A stretch of DNA of 64,000 bases from Emiliania huxleyi CCMP1516 (taxonomy: Eukaryota > Haptophyta > Isochrysidales > Noelaerhabdaceae), in NCBI RefSeq assembly GCF_000372725.1, contig NW_005197722.1:329536-393535 (forward strand). The letters run 5' to 3'. Shown here piece by piece: positions 9,877 through 19,951 of the stretch. The translations under genes were made by a program, and so were the position numbers. Position 1 is the first letter of the stretch, and each line of letters opens with the position of its first letter. The notes under the pieces were generated by a model. The model saw only the letters and a program-made list of their open reading frames with translations, did no database searches and was not told where the DNA came from.

Positions 9877-10313
9877 TCATTCGGCGCACTTGTGCATCTT
9901 CCGCCCCTGCACGACGCTCTCCTCGGCGGTGCGCCGCGCGCAGCGCGGGCCTACCGACGGCCGGGGCTCGCAAGCCGCGAGGCAGCCGGCTGCAGCGACG
10001 ACGGCGGTGCCCGTGGCGCTCTCCTTGGCGGAGAGCTTGTTGATCGCCATCATGGTGTCGTGGCCCGCGACCACCTCGCCAAAGATTGTGTACGAGCCGT
10101 CGAGGTGCGGGGCGGGAGAGACCACCACCGAAAAGTGGCCCGAGTTCGAGTCGGGCCCCGAGTTCGCCGCCGAGAGCAGCCCGGCGCGGTCGTGCCTAAG
10201 GAAGGTCAGGTAAAACTTCTCCACACACACGAGGTGGTGGGACAGGGAGGGGGGCAATCCTCGCGACTCAAGGTGAGCGGTGTGTGTGTGTGTGTGTGCG
10301 TGTGTGTGTGCGC

Positions 10314-10364
<51 letters not shown>

Positions 10365-11430
10365 TGTCGTGCCTCAGCGCGAGGCCCCCCGGGTCGTCAT
10401 CAAAGGACGATCCCCAGATGGAGCCGACACCGTTGACGCCCGCCTGGTCGATAAACTGGTCTATGATGCGGTAGAATCGCATGCCGGAAAAGGTGAGCTT
10501 ACCCCCCTTCTCTCCCGTGCACATTGCGCGAAAGTTCTCAGCCGCGCGCGGCGCCTCTGTGGCGTACAGCACAAACTCCATCCTCGACGCCGCACCCCCG
10601 CTGATGGACACGTCCAGAAAGACCCTCGGGTTGGTCGGCCGTGTCCGCCGCGCCGCGCGCTCCGCCTCTCCTGCCGCGCGCGCCGCCGCCACCTCCGCCG
10701 CCTCGGCGTCGGAGAGGAGCGCACCAGACACCCAGCCTTGGCCGCGCGAGCGCACGACGGGCAGTAGGCTCTGGGAGCGAGTCTTGCCCCAGCACTCGCC
10801 GCGCTTCGGGCCGCCGCATCCGGCGGCCGAGGCGCAAAAGACCCAGACGGCGCAACCCGAGCGACCGGGGTGCGCCGCGCTGTGAGTGCGGCAGGACGCG
10901 CAGCAAGCGGCGCTGTCGGGCTGGATGTTGTCCTTACCCCACATCGCCACCCCAGCGCCGTCATACTCAGCGCCGTCCTCGCCATAGCATTTGGCATCGA
11001 GGGCCGCCTCCGCCGGCCCATGAGCCGCCGCGCTCCCCTCACGCTCGCCGCCGCCGCCGCCGTGCGAGGCGGCCGCGAAGCTGCCGGCATCCACCCACCT
11101 CGAAAACGCGCTGGCCGCGTCGGTGACCTTTGGACGGCCGCCGCTCGAGCTGGTCCAGTTGCTGGGGCGCTGGGAGTGCCACGCGGGCGCGCCTCGGCCT
11201 TCTTCGTGCTGAAGCGCGCCGTGCCGAGATGCGTCGCCGGGCACCTGCTTGCTGGCAGGTGCTGGAGCAGCGAGCTTGGACACCACGAGGATTGCGACGA
11301 GGAAAACGAGCAGAAATGCCTGTCGGGCCCGAGTGCGCCGCCGCTGCTCGTCCTTGCGCTGCTTCTTCGAGGCCTTGCTCTCCTCGTCGCCGGGAGGTCC
11401 CTCCTCTAGGCGGAGGGACGCGCCCTCCAT
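9877..11430 (-). CDS. Membrane-anchored cyclophilin (PPIase) with Cys-rich lumenal domain
   Basis: Exons 11430..10373 and 10195..9877 encode about 458 residues. The intron is GC-AG, and GCACGAC is repeated at both splice sites. The ATG at 11430 starts a basic cytosolic tail. A single transmembrane helix follows at about 38-57 (AFLLVFLVAILVVSKLAAPA), giving a type II protein. A Cys-rich segment at about 145-235 (CYGEDGAEYDG...CCASCRTH...CWG) resembles PAN/apple modules. The cyclophilin domain starts near 271 with ENFRAMCTGEKGG and FYRIIDQFIDQAG, which keeps the catalytic Arg. It ends with GHFSVVVSPAPHLDGSYTIF. The Trp that binds cyclosporin in CypA is His here. A role in folding secreted proteins in the Golgi or ER is inference. 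Confidence 0.85.
10278..10366 (+). repeat. TG / TGCG microsatellite inside the cyclophilin intron
   Basis: A (TG)n run grades into about twelve TGCG units. It happens to keep the reading frame open across the intron (His-Ala-Arg-Thr repeats), which would mislead a naive ORF call. Confidence 0.95.
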
Positions 11431-11830
11431 GGCGTTGTTTTGCCGTCACGGGCGCCGTCAAGCGTGGAAGAAGACCTAGAGCGTATATCATCTCAACCCT
11501 GTAAACCACCCCACTCCAGTGTAGGGGGGGGTCTGGGGGGGGCTTTGCCCCCCCCAGCGGGGGGGTTCGGGGGGGCAGATCCCCCCCCAAGAAAATTTGC
11601 CATTTCAAGGCCAAAAATACGAAGTTTTTAACCCAAATTTGAGCCGTGTCACGCCTATCGGCCCCCTCGAACGGCGCTCCTAGTGACTCATTAGCGCTCC
11701 ATCCACACCTCATATTGCACCTCATAAAGCAAAAAAGTTGTGTTTCAACCTCTACTGGTTGGGGGGGCAAATGTGTGCGAAATAAGTTAAGGAAAACTAT
11801 TAAAGTGAAAAATATCCGCCCCGAATCGAT
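11431..11830. other. Intergenic G-rich inverted-repeat region
   Basis: 11521-11590 holds several G7-G9 runs facing C8-C9 runs (for example GGGGGGGCTTTGCCCCCCCC), able to form hairpins or quadruplexes. No gene is seen. Confidence 0.6.
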
Positions 11831-11922
11831 ATACCCCAGCCAGGTATTTCAATTGACCTTACAGCTACCTGTAAGTCTTACAGTGACCTTACAGCCGCAA
11901 TTGAAATACCCAAGCTTGGTAT
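11831..11922. promoter_or_regulatory. Long inverted repeat with internal CTTACAG iterons
   Basis: Arms 11831-11855 and 11898-11922 are imperfect inverted repeats whose inner 13 bases (GGTATTTCAATTG / CAATTGAAATACC) match exactly. The loop carries TGACCTTACAG twice, a further CTTACAG and one inverted CTGTAAG. The structure lies about 190 bases upstream of the VRR-NUC ORF. A protein-binding leader or replication-type site is inference. Confidence 0.6.
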
Positions 11923-12107
11923 CTCATATAGGGTGGGGTTTTTCAAAAAAATGCAGTAAAAGCGTTGCAAATCGCCTCGAATGGTTGAATGGTTGCGGGT
12001 GGTCACCGGGGCTATAGTGTACTTATTCGATTGATCTCACTGAACACTCGCGATTCTAAAACAAACTTTTTTGCCCGTAAAGTCATAACAGTCGCGCCGT
12101 GCTCAAC

Positions 12108-12689
12108 ATGACGCGTTCTCGGCATCGCCGCGAGCATGAGATACAGAAGGCAATCGCTCACTTTTTGCGCGAACACTGGCCTGACCTGCCCTTTGTGGGT
12201 TCTGTCAATGGCGCCTTCCTTGGCGGCGGTCGCCTTGGCGCCATACGATGGAACGCACTCCGAACAACCGGGAGCTCGAGCGGCTACCCGGATGTTTTCG
12301 TGCACTGGCGAGGAGCCTTCAACGAGATCGGCTTGGCAGTCGAGGTGAAAGTACTCGGTGCTCGACTGCAACCGCGCCAACAGGAGTGGCGCACACGGTT
12401 GGTTCGGGCGGGTGCTGTGTTTGTCGTCGTGCATTCACTTGATGAGTTTGTGCAAGCTCTCAACAGCTACCTAGGAGACACGCCAGCACCGGCAGCGGAG
12501 AGCGACAATTCGGCAGACTCGATGCAGAGGGCGGATGAGGCACTAGACGAGGTTGCCGCCGAGGCCGAGGAGTTCGAATACGGGGCGTGGGGCACTTGGG
12601 GATACGATTATTCTTCGGCGCCGGCTGCTCCGGCACACTCTGCACCGGCTCAGCCTGGAAGCTCACCTGAGACTGCGATATCTCTCTAG
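12108..12689 (+). CDS. VRR-NUC domain nuclease
   Basis: A single exon of 193 codons with an ATG at 12108 (an in-frame GTG lies at 12099). Residues about 9-122 form a VRR-NUC domain of the PD-(D/E)XK superfamily. The motifs are EHEIQKAIAHFLREHWP, the strand GYPDVFV (PD at 61-62), then LAVEVKV (E79, K81), and LQPRQQEW, followed by AGAVFVVVHSLDEFVQAL. The catalytic pattern is complete. The remaining 70 residues are acidic, then Ala/Pro-rich. Stand-alone VRR-NUC proteins are typical of phages, large DNA viruses and mobile DNA, whereas cellular VRR-NUC (FAN1) is much larger. A viral or mobile origin is therefore likely but unproven. The surroundings are less GC-rich than the host genes. Confidence 0.8.
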   Translation: MTRSRHRREHEIQKAIAHFLREHWPDLPFVGSVNGAFLGGGRLGAIRWNALRTTGSSSGYPDVFVHWRGAFNEIGLAVEVKVLGARLQPRQQEWRTRLVRAGAVFVVVHSLDEFVQALNSYLGDTPAPAAESDNSADSMQRADEALDEVAAEAEEFEYGAWGTWGYDYSSAPAAPAHSAPAQPGSSPETAISL

Positions 12690-13330
12690 AGCACGGCTGC
12701 GACCGCCGGCTTTGCCGGCTTGTATTTATTTCGATCGATCAGGCTGCCTGCTGCAACCTGGCCCTGTGGGTTGGGTAGTCTGTATCAGAGCACAACTCGA
12801 GCCTTCCGCAACTGATGCTGTTTTTTGGTTCGAGAGCTAGTGGATAAGTTGTTTGCAGCCCCATTTTGATAAAAGATAAAAAAGAAAAAGCGACGCTGTG
12901 GCGGGCGGCGCTGTGGAGACCTGAAGGCCCGGAAGGTTGTGCCGGCTCAGCCGCGCGGCGAGGCGGCGGCGAGGTCTCCGAATCGATTGCTCCGGAGGAG
13001 CGCTGTTGAGGTGCGCCACCTCTTGAGCGCCTCCTCTCCGGCGCTCTCAGGCCGCAGCCTTTGCGTTGCCGTTGCGCTGCTGCGGCTCGCCGCCGGCCGG
13101 CACCGCCCACCGCCACCCCCCTCACCGCCGCGCGAGCACGGCGCGCGGTCCGAGCTGTCGCGTTGGTTCGGACGGACTACTGCCGCGGCGCGCTCGAGGG
13201 CGGTGATCGCTTGCCCGCACGGCAGCAGATGACGCTCTAGTTCCCGCCGCCACCTCATTTTTAGGCGCAGCTGCTGCGGCTCGTCGCCCACCGCCCCGTC
13301 GCCGCTCCCCTCGCCCGCGCGCGGCGCGCA
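12690..13330. other. Intergenic region with no recognised gene
   Basis: AT-richer to about 12900, then GC-rich. Short ORFs on both strands have Arg/Ala composition and no motifs. Confidence 0.5.
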
Positions 13331-14115
13331 GGCTCAGTAGTCGCGACGCAGCCGGCGGCGGCTCTCGGCGGCGTTTCTGCGGCGTGCAGCGCCGTGCTAG
13401 GTCGCCGGCGGCTGTCTACCAGCAACGTCGCTCTCGCGGCCGTGACCCGAGTCTCGGTCGAGTATATAGGCGGCGCCGAGCGACGATGCTGGGTCCACCG
13501 CCGCGAGCCGCGCGGCGGCAGTCGCGACGCTGCCGGCGGCGGCTCTCGCCGGCGTCTCTAAGGCGTGCAGCGCCGTGGTAGGTCGCCGGCGGCCGTCAAC
13601 CAGCCCCGTCGCTCTCCCGGCCGTGACCCGAGTCTCGGTCGAGTATATAGGCGGCGCCGAGCGGCGATGCTGGGTCCACCGCCACGAGCCGCGCGGCGGC
13701 AGTCGCGACGCAGCCGGCGGCGGCTCTCGCCGGCGTCTCTAAGGCGTGCAGCGCCGTGGTAGGTCGCCGGCGGCCGTCAACCAGCCCCGTCGCTCTCCCG
13801 GCCGTGACCCGAGTCTCGGTCGAGTATATAGGCGGCGCCGAGCGGAGATGCTGGGTCCACCGCCGCGAGCCGCGCGGCGGCGGTCGCGACGCAGCCGGCG
13901 GCGGCTCTCGGCGGCGTTTTGGTGGCGAGCGGCGCCGTGCTAGGTCGCCGGCGGCCGTCAACCAGCCCCGTCGCTCTCCCGGCCGTGAGCCCGAGTCTTG
14001 GTCGAGTATATAGGCGGCTCCGAGCGGCGATGCTGGGTCCACCGCCGCGAGCCGCGCGGCGGCGGTCGCGACGCAGCCGGTGGCGGCTCTCGGCGGCGTT
14101 TTGGTGGCGAGCGGC
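13331..14115 (+). repeat. 181-bp tandem repeat array (~4.3 units), each with a TATATA box
   Basis: Units start near 13384, 13565, 13746 and 13927, and a partial unit precedes the first. Every unit contains GAGTATATAGGCGGC followed by CTGGGTCCACCGCC and the inverted GCCGCGCGGC motif. The first three units are most alike, and the last carries extra changes. Short ORFs repeating with the same period are by-products of the array. Confidence 0.9.
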
Positions 14116-14727
14116 GCAGTTGCGTTCACCCGGTAATCGCAGCCTCCGAGCCGATGCACTATCGACGAGCCTCTATCAGCCCCGCTCGCACCGCCATAGG
14201 CCTCGCCACCGCCGCCACCGACTCACCTCGCCGCTCGGGTGGCACCTCCGGCAGGCTCTGCGGCTTGCGCGCCGGCCGCGAGGGCCGCCATGGCCGCGTC
14301 CGGATCGGTGGCGACCGCCGCGCCCGCGGGAGCGAGCGCGACCGACCTCGACGCCGCCGAGGCTCAGCCTGCGAGGCGTCGTAGCGGGCGCTGCCCGCCG
14401 CGCCTGCAGCAGAAGGAGCGCCACGCTTGCTCGCGCGCGGCGACGACCGGCACCGTGGCGCTCGCTCGACGGCGACGGCACGCGCGGCGCGGCGTACCCG
14501 CGTCTGGGCGGCGGCGGGCGGCGGCGCCGAGGCTGCTGCCGCCGTGGCAGCGCTGTGGCGGCGGCGAGGGCGACCGGCCGAAGGCGCGGCGCACACACGC
14601 GTGCTCGCTCCCGTACTCGCGGCGACGGCACGCGCGGCGGTGCGTACCCGCGCGTCCGGGCGGCGGGTTCGGTGGCGTCTATGATCTGTAATGTGCGTGT
14701 GAGGGCCCGTATGTGGGTCGTTTGAGC
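14116..14727. other. GC-rich region with no recognised gene
   Basis: Two related CGACGGCACGCGCGGC-type segments near 14471 and 14622 suggest decayed duplication. Nothing else is seen. Confidence 0.4.
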
Positions 14728-16110
14728 CGGTGTGAGCTTGACGGCCCGAGATAAGTGCGGTTTGGGACAGCTCGGGCTTGCTACGGATGGGCCTGGGCCA
14801 GGAGAGCGACAGAGATGGCGAGGTGGTGAGCTGAGCGAGGCTGGAGAGTCCGCGCGTGTGACCGCGTGTGGCTTCTTCGCGCACACGAGTGCCAAGAAGC
14901 GCATGTTTGCGGCGATTGCTCAAAACTGTGGGAGAGAAGGCCTACATATTATGACTGAACCCATGCCCCTGGTGCATGAGGACTGCGGGACGGGATATCG
15001 CGTGGCGCCGATATAATGACCTCCGAAATGCCCTCTCGCAATCGCCTTCGGATGGGTCCACCGGCCACCGGGACAATCTCGAGCCCTCTCCGTGGCATCA
15101 CGAGCCGGTGTGAGCTTGAACACCCGAGACAAGTGCGGTTCGGGATAGCTCAGGCATGCTACCGATGGTCCTGGGCCAGGAGAGCGACAGAGAAGGCGAG
15201 GTGGTGAGCTGGGAAGCCGCTTCGTCGGCACCTGGACGTGTCGCGATGAACTGCCGAAAAGCACCTTTTGCGGCTATTGCTCAAAACGTCGGGAGAGAAG
15301 GCCTACATATTATGACTGCATCTATGCGCCTGGTGCATGAGGGCTGCGGGTCGGGACATTTCACGGTCGGTGGCGCCGGTGATGGCCTCCGGAAAGCCCT
15401 CGCAATCGCCTCGGATGGGGTCCACCGGAGACAATCTCGAGCCCTCTGCGTGCCATCACGAGCCGGTGTGAGCTTTCAGACCCAAGGTAAGTGCGGTTCG
15501 GGACAGCTCGGGCGTGCTACTGATGGGCCTGGGCCAGGAGGGCGGCAGGGAAGGCAAGGCGGTGAGCTGGGAGCAGGAAGTAGCGCTTCGTGGCACTTCA
15601 TCGCGACAAGGTCACACGCGGACTCTCCAGCCTCTCAGCTCACCGCCTCGCCTTCCCTGCCGCTCCCCTGGCCCAGGCCCATCGGTAGCAAGCCCGAGCT
15701 ATCCCAAACCGCACTTATCTCGGGTCTCCAAGCTCACACCGGCTCGTGATGCCACGGAGAGGCCTCGAGATTGTCCCGGTGGCCCCATGCCAAGCGATTG
15801 TGAGGCATTCCGGAGGTCGTTATCGGCGCCATCGACCGTGATATGTCCCGATCCACAGCCCTCATGCACCAAACGCACGGATGCAGTCATAAAACGCAGG
15901 CCTTCTCTCCCAAATTCTTGAGCAATAGCCGCAAACAACGCTTTTTGGCAGGCTCATCGCGACACGCACACATGCCGACTCCCCAGCCTGCCAGCTCACC
16001 ACCTCGCCTTCCCTGCCGCTCTCCTGGCCCAGGCCCATCGGTAGCAAGCCCGAGCTGTCCCAAACCGCACTTATCTCGGGTCTCCAAGCTCACACCGGCT
16101 CATAACACCC
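14728..16110. repeat. Array of ~365-bp units, three direct then two inverted
   Basis: Forward units begin at about 14728, 15098 and 15461 (GAGCCGGTGTGAGCTTG...AAGTGCGGTT). The third stops near 15600. From there the same sequence runs backwards, as about 15605-15970 and 15971-16105, ending AAGCTCACACCGGCTC. The turn near 15600 makes a large head-to-head inverted repeat. Units share GGCCTGGGCCAGGAG, GGGAGAGAAGGCCTACATAT and TGGTGCATGAGG. Units differ at many positions. No ORF is conserved through them. Confidence 0.85.
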
Positions 16111-17410
16111 CACACGAGGCTATTTCATGCCTGTTTTACCCTCAGACAGCGCCGGCACGCACTCCCACTTCACACATGATCAAGCACAGCCACCCACCAA
16201 AGCACAGCCCTGCTCAGAATGAGGACGGATGCTTCCACCGAGTTCCGACACACACTCTGACACTCACTTTTGCAAGTGTTGGCTCCCATGTCCCAAGCAG
16301 CAAGCCAAGATGAAGGAGGCTGGAGATATTGGTCTCGCTGAGCTGAAGTGTGCACTAGACCTATATGAGTATCATGGCGTGCTGTGAGCGAATACACGGT
16401 GCCGATGGTGGGATGAACTCTCCCAGCAGTTGAGGTCGACACACTCTCGACGCAGGCCGCAGCGTCGACCTTCCATCTACGGGCGGCGGCAGGCTCCCGG
16501 TTGCAAACGCACTCGCCTCACCGTCCAAGATGGCGGCCGCGCCCCCGTCCGTGCACCAGTGTGCCTCTCTAGTCCCGCCTCGGCTGGTGGACTGTATAAC
16601 CCAGGGCAACGCGCTGCGTTTCGGGCCACGTGAGTTTTGTAGATCAATCCGCGCACAAAATGATTTTCGGCCGCCGCAGGGGGTTGGACGCGGCTGTTTC
16701 GGCCGGCGGTCGGGGTCGGACACAAGGTATGTCGGCGCGCGCGCGCGTCAGCGCCGAAGAAAAAATTGGGGAGATTTTCTTCTTGCTTTACTCAAAACTC
16801 CATCCTGAAATTTGTTGAAAGACTGAAGAGAGCGAATCATTCCGTGCATTTTCTCCTTGACGTTCCTCTGGCCCGCCGCGCTCTCCCTGTCGTAGCGGCC
16901 GTGACTCATCTGCTTCGGGCAGCATCAGTGTTCTTTGAGCTCTTTCTGAGCCGATGGTTTCCACTGATTGCACCGCGCCTCGCTGTTGTTGATGGTTCGA
17001 TCCTCCCCAGAGTCGAACTGGCAGCCACTCGCACCAAGGAGGCGAGGTGTGGCTACGTGACCCAGAAAAGGCCAGAGTCGGGAGCAACTCTCGACGTGGG
17101 TCGCTCATTACTCAGGGACGCGTCCAAAGTGACCCATCCTGCAGCACATGACGACCACCCACCGCTTGTGCAAGCGTGGTCACGCGCTGCTGCACTGGCT
17201 GCTGCTGCTGCACTGACTGGCTGCTGCTGCACCTGCGCCGGCGCGCGCATAAACCCCTGCCAAGGCTGCGGGTGCGGCCTCGGCCGCAGTGGTGTAGGCG
17301 GACAATGATGATGCCGCGCGGGCGGAGTGGCGGAACGAGGACGCTGCCGTCAGACGAGGGACTGCTATCATACGCAAGCACGAGCCGTCGGTGACGCGAC
17401 GGCGTGCACA
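16111..17410. other. Intergenic region with no recognised gene
   Basis: Mixed sequence with short unsupported ORFs on both strands. A GC alternating run lies near 16736-16748. TTCGAT and TTCGAA words near 16990-17020 recall a tRNA T-loop, but no cloverleaf can be drawn. Confidence 0.4.
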
Positions 17411-18277
17411 TCACCGTTGGCCAGCTGCTAAGCGCGAGAGGGGCACGGCCCCGGCTGGCGGGGCTGGGGCCTGTCCGGAGGTGGGTGGTGCGGCGGGCAC
17501 GCTGGGCTCGCGTTTGTGCTTGGTGTAGGCGACTGCGGCATCCACCGCGGTTTCGAACACGCCCAAGCTCACCTTCTGGCGTTGGTGAGTGACGCGCGCC
17601 ATAAACTTCCCGCCTGACACGCCGCACACGCCCATGTACCCAGTGGCTGACTTCGCGGAGTGGATCAGCTGCACGCCACCAGCTTGTGAAACAACGGCGG
17701 CCGAGGAGGGAGTGGGTGCGGCGGGCCTGGCGACAGGCGGCGAAGTGGCAGGGAAAGCAACGGCCAAGACCGGGCAAGCGGCAGCGGAAGAGACGGATGC
17801 AGCGGCAGCGTGGTCGGCGGGTGCGTCGGGCCTGGCGACGGGCGGCGAAGCGGCGGGGGTGCAACTGGAGCCCGGCGGGTCGTGAACGTCAGCATGCGAA
17901 ATGATACCATAACAATCGCTTCGTCGTAGCCGGGGAGAACGCCGAGGTGCAGCCGGCTCGACGAATGCAACGGCGGCGTGGTGGGCGGGAGCAGCGGTGG
18001 AGCAGGGGGCGACGGCGAGGTTGCATCCGGAGCCCGGCGGGTCGATCTGCATCGGCTGCACGTCGGCCACGTCGGCTTCTGCCAGCTCTGGCTGCTGGGC
18101 GGCGGTCGGCGTGGAGAATGGCAGGACAGTTTGGGGCGCATTTGAGAGCGCTGGCCCCGACGCGCCGTCGGTTTGGTCGGGGTGGTTCCTCACCCCTGCC
18201 TGGCTGGTGTTTATCCAACAGTATTGAGCTCTGCGGGCATTTGTGGTGGGTGGAGGCAGACCGCTTTCCTCGGCCAA
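17411..18277 (-). CDS. AP2-domain protein (putative DNA-binding)
   Basis: The open frame starts with a non-ATG codon at 18277, and the first in-frame ATG is at 18052. The true N-terminus, or an upstream exon, is therefore uncertain. Near the C-terminus, residues about 208-256 of the frame form an AP2-type module: SATGYMGVCGVSGGKFMARV followed by KVSLGVFETAVDAAVAY. This shows the GYxGV, W/F-x-AR and LGxFxTAxxAAxAY pattern of AP2/ERF or homing-endonuclease AP2 domains. The rest is low-complexity Ala/Pro/Ser sequence with two related SPPVARP segments. A basic RRSPRLRR stretch at about 112-119 could be a nuclear signal. AP2 domains occur in algal transcription factors and in mobile endonucleases. 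No nuclease motif is seen here. Confidence 0.65.
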   Translation of the reverse strand: MAEESGLPPPTTNARRAQYCWINTSQAGVRNHPDQTDGASGPALSNAPQTVLPFSTPTAAQQPELAEADVADVQPMQIDPPGSGCNLAVAPCSTAAPAHHAAVAFVEPAAPRRSPRLRRSDCYGIISHADVHDPPGSSCTPAASPPVARPDAPADHAAAASVSSAAACPVLAVAFPATSPPVARPAAPTPSSAAVVSQAGGVQLIHSAKSATGYMGVCGVSGGKFMARVTHQRQKVSLGVFETAVDAAVAYTKHKREPSVPAAPPTSGQAPAPPAGAVPLSRLAAGQR

Positions 18278-18599
18278 GTAGACGTGCGCGAGAATTAATG
18301 GTGGGAGTGAGCTACACTACAGAAATAAATTTCTACGTTGAACGATAAAGAGCCACATACAATAAATAAAAGGCTCCGCATGGGCCCCCTGCAACGTAGT
18401 TTCTCGAGGTTCTCGAGGTGGATATCCTTTGGCCGCGTTGGGTAGCGAGGATTGGTGTAACCCAACGTAGTTTCGTTTTGGTTCGCACGTACCAGCTTGA
18501 GCACTTGAGCACTGGATAGGGTCGATTCCGCATGGTACGGGACCCCTAGAACATATCAGAAATTCGTTGTAAGATTCCTTTTTTGGAGACCTTTCGAGT

Positions 18600-18690
18600 T
18601 TCGCCATGCACATGCTTCATGCTTTCTATATCTATCATGACGTCATGCACATGCTTCATGCTTTCTATGTGATCTATCTATCATGACACA
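18600..18690 (+). repeat. Short tandem duplication with TGACGTCA
   Basis: ATGCACATGCTTCATGCTTTCTAT occurs twice about 43 bases apart, with the palindrome TGACGTCA between. The two are the 3' flank of the helicase fragment. Confidence 0.75.
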
Positions 18691-18718
18691 GCTGCAATGG
18701 CGCGGCCCCCAAGTGCGG

Positions 18719-19480
18719 TCACGCGCCGGCGCGCTTTCGCTTGCGGCGCTTGGCCTCGGCGGCCCGCCGCGATGCGACGCGCTCCGCGGCGTAGGCGGCC
18801 GCGAGCTCCGGCTCCCACATCTCCGTGATCTGGTTGTAGCCGTGCTCCCAGATGCCCAGCACCTCCGACGGCCGTAGCTGGCGCAGGTGGTCCACGTCGT
18901 TGGGGTTAAGGCCGATCACGAAGAGGCGAGCACCAAGGCGAACTCGCGAGACGAGCACGTGCAAGTCGACCAGCTTGAGCTTCGGGTAGACGCCGGCGCC
19001 GCGCTTGCCGAGGCTCACGATGAAGTAATCGAGCGTCTTGCCCTGCACCTGCAGCGCGCGGAAGATTGGCTCGGTTGGTTGCTAATGTGGGCGGCGCGAC
19101 GGCTTGGGCACCCACTCACCTTGTAGTCTGTCACGGCGAACGCCAGATCGATCTGGTGCTTGTTGATGCGCAGCTCTTTGGGCACGCCCACCCGCGCCGC
19201 CCACCGTCGGCGCGTACGTTGCCGACGCCTTGCCAACCAGCACTGGCACGACGAGCTCCTCATCGAAGAGCGATTCGCCGCCCATGCTGCAGCTCGACGT
19301 CCAGCTTCCGCGGCGCGTGCGTGCCGCGGCGTTGGGCGTCGAGCGCGCCACGGGGGCCAGCCACGCCACGCGCGGCCACGCGCATCGCACGAGCCAAACG
19401 CCGCGCCCGAAGTACAGCAGCGAGGTCAGCTTCGTAAACGTCGCCGAGGAGGCAAAGCTGAATCTCGCCAGCCATGCCAC
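18719..19480 (-). pseudogene. PIF1-like helicase C-terminal fragment, frameshifted
   Basis: Reading down from 19480, one frame gives LLYFGRGVWLV...ESLFDEELVVPVLVGKASAT. Near 19195 the sensible frame shifts by one base to VPKELRINKHQIDLAFAVTD. A GT-AG intron (19119..19049) then joins it in phase to VQGKTLDYFIVSLGKRG and LVSRVRLGARLFVIGLN, with a stop at 18719. The LAFAVTDYK-VQGKTLD stretch corresponds to the SF1 helicase motif ITxHKSQGxTL. The LVSRVR stretch corresponds to the final motif of PIF1/RecD-type enzymes. Walker motifs are absent, because upstream sequence reaches the eL22 promoter within 500 bases. It is a truncated relic of a PIF1-like gene, a type that is multicopy in algae. An assembly error at the shift is the alternative. 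Confidence 0.6.
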
Positions 19481-19951
19481 AGCGGCCGCGGGCGAGCGGG
19501 GCGTGTGCGCGCCACGAGCCGCCGCGCCGGCCCCTTCGCCCAGGCGCCTCCTCCGCTGCTCGCTGCAAGAGAGCTGCTCGTCGTCGAGATGCTCGGTTTT
19601 TGGAAGCCCCTGGGCCTCGCCACAGGTCTCTCTGGCTCTGCGCTCGGCCCCGGGCGTCGCGCCGTGTATCGCGCGCCTTGCGGGGGGGGCGCGGAAAAGA
19701 GGAACCTCTTAGCGCCATCGCCACGGTGCTGCATGCCGTGGCGGCGCCAGCAGGTGGGCTCCAGCGCCGCCCCGCGCGAGCGTACGCGCGGCGGCGACGC
19801 CTCCGCACCACCCCCTCCGCCGCCCGGCCGAGCGAGGAGCGCGAGAACGAAGAGAGACATGCTGTCCGAGAGAGACCGCGCGCGCGAAGCGAATTCTTCT
19901 CGCCAAGCACGGGGCTGCGCCAGGCCCCTCCTCTCCTCCTTCGCCCACAAC

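Noticed and set aside
13331..16110. CRISPR-like array
   Set aside because: Units are 181 or about 365 bp with no spacer structure, and the host is eukaryotic. These are satellites.
16975..17050. TTCGAT/TCGAA words resembling a tRNA T-loop
   Set aside because: Stem bases on either side do not pair on either strand.
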